Of a DNA stretch of 33,894 nucleotides, positions 29,831-33,894 are shown piece by piece. The position numbers and the translations under genes were made by a program. Positions within the stretch are counted from its first letter, which is position 1. Each line of letters starts with the position of its first letter. The stretch is from Lacticaseibacillus pabuli (lineage in GTDB: Bacteria > Bacillota > Bacilli > Lactobacillales > Lactobacillaceae). Below the pieces are notes generated by a model that was not told the origin of the DNA, did no database searches, and saw nothing but the letters and a program-made list of their open reading frames with translations. Location of the stretch: assembly GCF_028736235.1 (NCBI RefSeq), contig NZ_CP117885.1, positions 1 to 33,894 on the forward strand, given 5' to 3'.

Positions 29831-30420
29831 GAATATACCTCTCACTAATATAATAACCATGGTCGCTAGAGAAAGCGACAAAGCAAAAGAATAAAAATAC
29901 AGCAGACTTGTTAAAAATCTAAACAAAATAACTTGACGCTAGCACTCACCCCTGCCAGCTTAGAGTTTGAGCCTGAAGCGTTTTGAGCAGAGTTTCACCT
30001 TGTAATCACCGTACAAAAAAACGTGCCTCAATCGAGACACAGTCAGGGATTAAACTGTTAATTTTGCACGTTACAAGGAAAAACTCTGCTCGTCGCGTAT
30101 GCCAGCTCGTCGCCGTCACCCTCGCGCTCGTCACAGTTGATGCGTTTGTCGTTTCCGACGCGGAGTCTCTCGTGCCAGCCAGTCCCAACACTCAAGCGAT
30201 ACTCCGCCACGATCCCCGTAAGGATCACTGGCTGCCACCTACACCGTTTATGGCCGTAATCGCCTAGCAGCTGCGTCCGTGCATCACTCACGTCAATAGC
30301 AGCCCGCCCCTTTTTACTGCGGCGGCCGGGGCAACGACCTCAACGTTAACTGATCTGAGCGGGCTAGGCCTACTCGGGCGCACGTTGGCAAAAACGCCCC
30401 ATCAAAAACGCCGACCTGAA
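29831..30420. other. Non-coding, GC-rich structured region upstream of the partition locus
   Basis: No gene with a ribosome site or familiar product is seen. The stretch holds a large inverted repeat (29985-30091, listed separately), a second weaker pair (AGCCCGC near 30300 with GCGGGCT near 30360), and two copies of AAAAACGCC close to 30390-30412. Base composition is far more GC-rich than the neighbouring IS. It may hold an origin or RNA element. Confidence 0.4.
29985..30091. repeat. Large nested inverted repeat
   Basis: GAGCAGAGTTTCACCTTGTAA (29985-30005) pairs with 30071-30091 with two mismatches. Inside it AACGTGC (30019-30025) pairs with GCACGTT (30066-30072 region). No T-tract follows, so a terminator is unlikely. 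A structured RNA or a single-strand-origin-like element is possible. Confidence 0.55.
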
Positions 30421-30503
30421 TTGCTGAAATCACACAAGGTGATATAATGGCATTAATATCTGAGTTTCAGGTGCGCCCCGATTGCCGTCGGTGGCGTTTT
30501 TTT
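30421..30503 (+). ncRNA. Short promoter-terminator unit: candidate small RNA
   Basis: TTGCTG (30421-30426), 16 bp, then TGATATAAT (extended -10, TATAAT at 30443-30448) predict a start near 30455. Only about 20 bp later a hairpin (CGCC-CCGAT / GTCGG-T-GGCG, 30474-30496) ends in seven T (30497-30503). The transcript would be about 50 nt with no room for a ribosome site. It points toward the partition locus. An ATG at 30448 opens a 34-codon frame, but it would be leaderless and runs through the terminator. Confidence 0.45.
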
Positions 30504-30570
30504 GTGTTCTTATTCAACTGTTACCAGTATCTCGGATACAGCACGCGGTGACAAGGGGTTTTGAAATCCT

Positions 30571-30651
30571 GTATTATCGAATACATGTATTCTCAGTGAC
30601 GCAGAATACAATAATACAAGTATTAATGTATTCTGGAATACTTTAATACAA
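30571..30651. repeat. Partition-site arrays 1 and 2 (GTATT/AATAC half-sites, 8-bp pitch)
   Basis: Array 1 (30571-30594) holds three consecutive octamers: GTATTATC, GAATACAT, GTATTCTC. Array 2 (30604-30651) holds six: GAATACAA, TAATACAA, GTATTAAT, GTATTCTG, GAATACTT, TAATACAA. Nine bases separate them. Half-sites of the same orientation are exactly 8 bp apart. Facing pairs form GTATT-N4-AATAC, and back-to-back pairs AATAC-N2-GTATT. Confidence 0.85.
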
Positions 30652-30727
30652 AAGTGAAGGCACAAAAAGGCCGCCAAATAGGGATTCACATTTATATTCA
30701 GGAAAGGCTGGTAGCTCCTCAAGTAAT

Positions 30728-30834
30728 GTATTATTGTATTCCAGAATACATGTATTACAGAATACAGTTTGAACTCAATCGTCCAAGTGGCAACGCACAT
30801 GGTATAATCTCCTTGAATGTATTACAGAATACAA
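30728..30834. repeat. Partition-site arrays 3 and 4 flanking the parA promoter
   Basis: Array 3 (30728-30767) holds five octamers in phase: GTATTATT, GTATTCCA, GAATACAT, GTATTACA, GAATACAG. Array 4 (30819-30834) holds GTATTACA and GAATACAA. The -10 box TATAAT (30802-30807) of parA lies between them, so a protein bound to the arrays would bracket the promoter and repress parAB. Confidence 0.85.
30802..30807 (+). promoter_or_regulatory. parA promoter -10 box
   Basis: TATAAT lies 47 bp before the parA ATG. The best -35 candidate is the weak GTCCAA at 30780-30785. Arrays of half-sites lie on both sides, and GGAGG (30839-30843) is the ribosome site. Confidence 0.5.
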
Positions 30835-30853
30835 AAACGGAGGTACTAACCAA

Positions 30854-31669
30854 ATGACTGCTACCGTCTTATCCTTTGCGAACTTCAAGGGCGGCGTCGG
30901 CAAAACTTCAACCACGGCGCTCGTGGCTTGGAGCCTGGCCAAAGCCGGCCACAAAGTCTGCATGATCGACTTTGACCCGCAAGCCAACCTGACTGCACTG
31001 ATGATCAAAACCTACGCGAGCTTGCACAATGACATGCCGGCAACCATCAAGACCTCGCTGATGACCGCCATCACCGAGGACAAGCCGCTCAAAGACATCA
31101 TGATCTCCATCAGTGACAACCTAGACCTGGTGCCGAACGCCGTCGACTTTTCCATCTATGGTAACTTTTTAACTTCCAAGTATCCAACCGAAAAAGAGCA
31201 GGTGACCTCGTTCCGGCCGTATGTTGACGCGCTGCGCGATGCCTACGACTTTATCTTCATCGATGTACCGCCGACCTTGCAGCCAACTAACGACACGGCT
31301 TTTTACGCCTGTGATCAACTGATCGTTGTGCTGCAAACCCAGGAACGTGCACTGACCGGTGCCGAACAGTTCGTGAAGTACATGCAATCCTTCATGATTG
31401 ACCGCTACAACGCGCCACTCGATATTCTCGGCATCTTGCCAGTGCTCACCGAGCGTCGCGCGCCCGTCGACGAAGCCGTGCTACAGGCTGCCATCGATGA
31501 ATTTGGCACTGAGAACATCTTCGAGCACCACATCCTCATCCAGTCGCGCATCAAACGCTACGACATGACCGGCATCACGGACAACCCGAAGGACATGTGG
31601 GACAAGAAGGTTCACAGCGCCTACAAGGCCGTCGCCGAAGAAATGATTCAGCGTTTGGAGGCGAACTAG
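30854..31669 (+). CDS. parA: ParA-type partition ATPase
   Basis: 271-aa Walker-type ATPase that moves plasmid copies over the nucleoid. The deviant Walker A is KGGVGKTS (residues 12-19), A' is DFDPQANLT and Walker B is FIFIDVPP. No N-terminal helix-turn-helix is present, as in type Ib ParAs that leave autoregulation to the small ParB. The ribosome site GGAGG is good. parB follows after one base. The gene has high G+C compared with the AT-rich arrays. Complete. Confidence 0.93.
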   Translation: MTATVLSFANFKGGVGKTSTTALVAWSLAKAGHKVCMIDFDPQANLTALMIKTYASLHNDMPATIKTSLMTAITEDKPLKDIMISISDNLDLVPNAVDFSIYGNFLTSKYPTEKEQVTSFRPYVDALRDAYDFIFIDVPPTLQPTNDTAFYACDQLIVVLQTQERALTGAEQFVKYMQSFMIDRYNAPLDILGILPVLTERRAPVDEAVLQAAIDEFGTENIFEHHILIQSRIKRYDMTGITDNPKDMWDKKVHSAYKAVAEEMIQRLEAN

Positions 31670-31670
31670 T

Positions 31671-32015
31671 ATGGGAATGCTTGAAAAAAAGCCGGCTCAA
31701 AAGACCGGCAAATCTCTCCTGCGCCACACGCCAGGCGGTGTCGAGGTCGAAAACCAAGTCGACCGCGAATCTATCATCCAAAGCGTCAAAGAAACGGCAG
31801 CCCCGAAAAAGAAGCCAGCCGAAAAAACCACTTCAATTCGCATCTCGGTGACAACCCGTAATGCGCTGAATTCGCTGGTGACGCTCGGCGAAGCTGACAC
31901 CGTGAACACGCTTCTGGATCAGCTCATCACCCAAAAACTCGAGTCACTGCGCCCAGATCAGCAACGCACCTACGACATCATCAATGGCATCGCGACCAAG
32001 CGCGACAAGGCTTAG
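31671..32015 (+). CDS. parB: Small ParB-type centromere-binding protein (ribbon-helix-helix)
   Basis: 114-aa basic protein starting one base after the parA stop. The N-terminal half is flexible and Lys-rich, ending in APKKKPAEK; type Ib ParBs use such tails to stimulate ParA. Residues about 53-90 (TTSIRISVTTRNALNSLVTLGEADTVNTLLDQLITQKL) fit a ribbon-helix-helix: a strand with alternating residues, then two helices. It is the obvious candidate to bind the GTATT octamer arrays before parA and after parB. Confidence 0.78.
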   Translation: MGMLEKKPAQKTGKSLLRHTPGGVEVENQVDRESIIQSVKETAAPKKKPAEKTTSIRISVTTRNALNSLVTLGEADTVNTLLDQLITQKLESLRPDQQRTYDIINGIATKRDKA

Positions 32016-32033
32016 CAACCGTACTCCGTAAAT

Positions 32034-32089
32034 GTATTATTGTATTCTAGTATTATTGTATTAAAGTATTCTTGTATTATCGCATTCTG
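32034..32089. repeat. Partition-site array 5: tandem octamers GTATTNNN
   Basis: GTATT starts at 32034, 32042, 32050, 32058, 32066 and 32074, a strict 8-bp period with all units in the same orientation; a variant GCATT follows at 32082. The array fills the gap between parB and the next gene, so it may act as centromere and as operator for that gene. Confidence 0.88.
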
Positions 32090-32139
32090 TAATGCACAAG
32101 CCACAGAGTATACACCGCTACCGCCCAAGGAGGAGACAG

Positions 32140-32922
32140 ATGGCATCAACGGTAAAATCGATTGGTTCACTGGCGCAGCTGTTAGCTCGGTTGCAAGGCA
32201 AGGACCCGGCAACCTGGCTCTTGGCAGAGTTTCCGCCAGCTAGCCAAGCCATCATTGCGTATGACCGCATGTTCGCCATCAACGACCTGACACCTGATGC
32301 TTTCAGGGTGACAGATTTCGCCAATCTAACCAAGGATCAGGATGGTCTCAATCATTATGTTTGGATTGAGACCGGGCAAGCCAACGAAGTGATTGTGGTC
32401 GGCCGCACCAAGTTTAATCCAACCGAGCCTGACTATGGCGACCTGTTTAAAGACTATGCCGTCGATCTAGGCAAATCTGCGGATGCCATCGCGCAGGTTG
32501 TCTTTGGCGATAACTACCAGGCCAAGGTGACAGCCCCGCTGACTGAACTTGCAAAACAGATTAATCAGTATGTTAAAGGGGCGGTCATTATCCCACTCAA
32601 TGCACCAACACCAGCGCTGGCTGACCGCCTTGAAACCGAAATTGGTGATGCCGTTGTCGCTGAATATGGCGCACTCAATCCTTATTCGCACCGTTATAAC
32701 CAGAGTAGGGGAGCCAAAGCGCAAGCCTATGAGGTTCAACAACCCATTGTCGGCGTTACCGTGGATGGGGTCGGCAAGGTTACCGAATATCATCTTAAAC
32801 CCGGCGATGTGTTCTTGATTGAAGGCGCCGCCGGATACGATGCCGTCTTCGTCCTGAGCGCCCGCCATGGCCGGATTCAGCTCGACGCCAGCGATATTCT
32901 TCAGCACTACAAAAAAGTATAA
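32140..32922 (+). CDS. Unknown 260-aa protein linked to the partition locus
   Basis: I do not recognise this protein. The start MASTVKSIGSLAQLLARL at 32140 follows AAGGAGGAG; an upstream ATG is not supported. It appears soluble, with no signal peptide or membrane helix. An alpha-rich N-terminal half (LAQLLARLQGKDPATWLLAEF) includes a beta stretch (NEVIVVGRTKFNP). The C-terminal 90 residues are beta-rich (VVGVTVDGVGKVTEYHLKPGDVFLIEG). The G+C and codon style match parA/parB, and it lies directly behind array 5, so it is probably part of the same locus. A maintenance, copy-control or ParB-accessory role is inferred from position only. Confidence 0.65.
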   Translation: MASTVKSIGSLAQLLARLQGKDPATWLLAEFPPASQAIIAYDRMFAINDLTPDAFRVTDFANLTKDQDGLNHYVWIETGQANEVIVVGRTKFNPTEPDYGDLFKDYAVDLGKSADAIAQVVFGDNYQAKVTAPLTELAKQINQYVKGAVIIPLNAPTPALADRLETEIGDAVVAEYGALNPYSHRYNQSRGAKAQAYEVQQPIVGVTVDGVGKVTEYHLKPGDVFLIEGAAGYDAVFVLSARHGRIQLDASDILQHYKKV

Positions 32923-32930
32923 ATTTGCCC

Positions 32931-32968
32931 GTATTCACCGCCACCAGCCCATGCTACACTGTATTCGG
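32931..32968. repeat. Two isolated octamers next to IS6 copy 3
   Basis: GTATTCAC (32931-32938) and GTATTCGG (32961-32968) share the GTATT core of the partition arrays. A TGCTACACT -10-like sequence lies between them. The second unit runs into the IS6 end. It may be the start of a further operator region cut by the IS. Confidence 0.35.
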
Positions 32969-33783
32969 GTTCTGGTGCAAAGTTTACTCAGGAAGAGTGC
33001 ATCCTGTATCATGAATTGAAACTGGAGGTTTTCAGATGACTGATCATTTTAAAGGACGACAATTCAATCAATCAGTGATTACTTTTGCCGTAGGCTACTA
33101 CTTGCGTTACAACATCAGTTATCGAGATCTAGTTGAAATGATGCGCGACCGTGGTATTTTCGTGCATCACACAACCCTCATGCGTTGGGTACAATATTAC
33201 TCACCGATTATGCGGGCTCTATGGCGCAAGCGCCATCGGCGCACTTCCAAAAGTTGGCGTATGGATGAGACCTATATCAAGATCAAAGGTCAATGGAATT
33301 ACCTCTACCGTGCCATTGATGATCAAGGTCTTACGCTTGATTTTCAACTGCGTAAGAAGCGTAACTTTAACTCGGCCTATCATTTTCTCAAACGCCTTTT
33401 AAAGACCTATGGTCTTCCACATCGATTAGTGACTGATCAGTACGGAGCAACCCTAAAGGCAATTAAAAAGCTTAGTAGGGAAGGCTATCTGCACAAAGGC
33501 GTGCATCAGTGCTCCAAATATCGCAATAATCTGATTGAGCAAGATCACCGTTTTATTAAGCGGCAACAAGTTCGTTCCGCAAGTTATCAGAGCACTCGGA
33601 CAGCAGCTAGGACATTATACGGCATTGAAACCATGCATGCGATACACAAAGAAAGCCGAAAGAAGCTAGGCCTCTTCGGCTTTTCAGCGTATCAAGAAGT
33701 CGACCAATTGTTAGCGGCATAGGCTACAACCACTAAACACAGTCACTTTAATCTACGCTTAATTTCAACTTTGCACCAGAACC
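32968..33783 (+). mobile_element. IS6-family element, third and divergent copy
   Basis: 816 bp bounded by GGTTCTGGTGCAAAGTTT and AAACTTTGCACCAGAACC-type ends. It differs throughout from the other pair (about two-thirds protein identity by eye) but has the same orientation. It lies between the partition locus and the IS66 remnant and has removed the upstream part of the IS66 transposase. Confidence 0.9.
33036..33722 (+). CDS. IS6-family transposase (third copy)
   Basis: 228-aa complete transposase. Catalytic residues in SWRMDETYIKIKG, LVTDQYGATLKAI and LIEQDHRFIKRQ. TGGAGGT lies before ATG. The sequence is clearly a different IS6 from the pair at 21802 and 29085. Confidence 0.92.
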   Translation: MTDHFKGRQFNQSVITFAVGYYLRYNISYRDLVEMMRDRGIFVHHTTLMRWVQYYSPIMRALWRKRHRRTSKSWRMDETYIKIKGQWNYLYRAIDDQGLTLDFQLRKKRNFNSAYHFLKRLLKTYGLPHRLVTDQYGATLKAIKKLSREGYLHKGVHQCSKYRNNLIEQDHRFIKRQQVRSASYQSTRTAARTLYGIETMHAIHKESRKKLGLFGFSAYQEVDQLLAA

Positions 33784-33894
33784 CTCACGACAGCACGGGC
33801 TAATCACCTCGATCCGAGTAAATATTTCAACTATCTATTCGACACAGTGCCTAATTTGCCGGCTCCCGGCGACATGGTCGCCTTGCAGGACTAT
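33784..33894 (+). pseudogene. C-terminal part of IS66-type transposase (first half, continues at base 1)
   Basis: The frame from 33784 reads LTTARANHLDPSKYFNYLF, then DTVPNLPAPGDMVALQDY to the last codon of the window. It follows the IS66 C-terminal pattern (TARANxLDPxKYFxYLF then LPxLP). It joins in frame with LPWAPKVQAFCHE at base 1. IS6 copy 3 cuts it on the left. Not functional. Confidence 0.75.

Noticed and set aside
21722..29838. 8-bp target duplications around the IS6 pair
   Set aside because: Outer flanks (GTAGCTTA and GAATATAC) and inner flanks do not match, so transposition as a unit is not proven by the junctions.
29985..30550. Fst/Lpt-type type I toxin-antitoxin locus
   Set aside because: The short promoter-terminator unit suggested it, but no 25-35-residue hydrophobic peptide with a ribosome site or convergent RNA pair with shared repeats was found.
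30448..30552. 34-codon frame starting at the -10 box (MALISEFQVRPDCRRW...)
   Set aside because: The ATG overlaps the -10 box, so it cannot be transcribed from that promoter, and a terminator lies within the frame.
1..33894. tRNA, rRNA or riboswitch genes
   Set aside because: No cloverleaf, rRNA-like or known riboswitch core was seen on either strand.

Overview
The window reads as one complete circular plasmid of 33,894 bp from a member of the Lactobacillaceae (Lactiplantibacillus, Lacticaseibacillus or Levilactobacillus type). Circularity is visible in the sequence: an IS66-type transposase tail is open to the last base and continues in the same frame from base 1 to a stop at 40-42. The host assignment rests on the KxYKxGKxW signal and LPxTG anchor of the surface protein, the insertion sequences (IS30, IS6, IS21, IS5, IS1380, IS66) and the gene content. 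No rRNA, tRNA, CRISPR array or chromosomal housekeeping block is present.

Layout. 1-235: end of the IS66 remnant and terminators. 290-2323 (-): mucin-binding LPxTG surface protein with two kinds of coding tandem repeat. 2419-6446: a fossil small mobilizable rolling-circle plasmid. It holds a pC194-type rep with a countertranscript RNA and attenuator leader, a DUF3892-like protein, a pMV158-like oriT and MOBV relaxase, an unknown 108-aa gene, a decayed duplicate of the mob 3' end, and a pC194-type nick site (double-strand origin) about 2.7 kb downstream of rep. 6475-13450: accessory debris. It holds an IS1380 element, a 5'-truncated LanC-like gene, a stub of a DUF536 replication-accessory gene, an IS30 element and an IS21 element. 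13594-15324: serine resolvase with a palindromic site, an IS5 element needing a -1 frameshift, and a 42-aa membrane peptide. 15398-18117 (-): metal operon of P1B ATPase, free HMA metallochaperone and a Dps-like protein lacking most ferroxidase ligands. 18323-20967 (-): ABC exporter plus TetR repressor under a promoter flanked by two repeated operators. 21214-21681 (-): canonical Dps. 21730-29830: composite-transposon-like unit between two IS6 copies. It carries degV, an IS30 element, a YvfRSTU-like ABC/two-component operon with a direct-repeat operator, and a truncated Ser-rich protein. 29831-30850: non-coding, structured, with a possible small RNA. 30571-32922: partition locus parA-parB plus a conserved-looking unknown gene, embedded in arrays of GTATT half-sites at strict 8-bp pitch. 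32968-33783: a third, different IS6 element, followed by the IS66 remnant.

How it works together. The only intact initiator is the rolling-circle Rep, while a type Ib-like ParA/RHH system would give segregation. The mob/oriT pair offers mobilization. The cargo fits a stress plasmid: metal efflux, Dps iron/DNA protection, drug or peptide export with autoregulation, envelope-stress-type ABC/two-component signalling and adhesion. The strongest novel signals are the octamer-phased partition arrays with the accompanying unknown gene, the rep countertranscript/attenuator, and the ligand-less Dps homologue in the metal operon.
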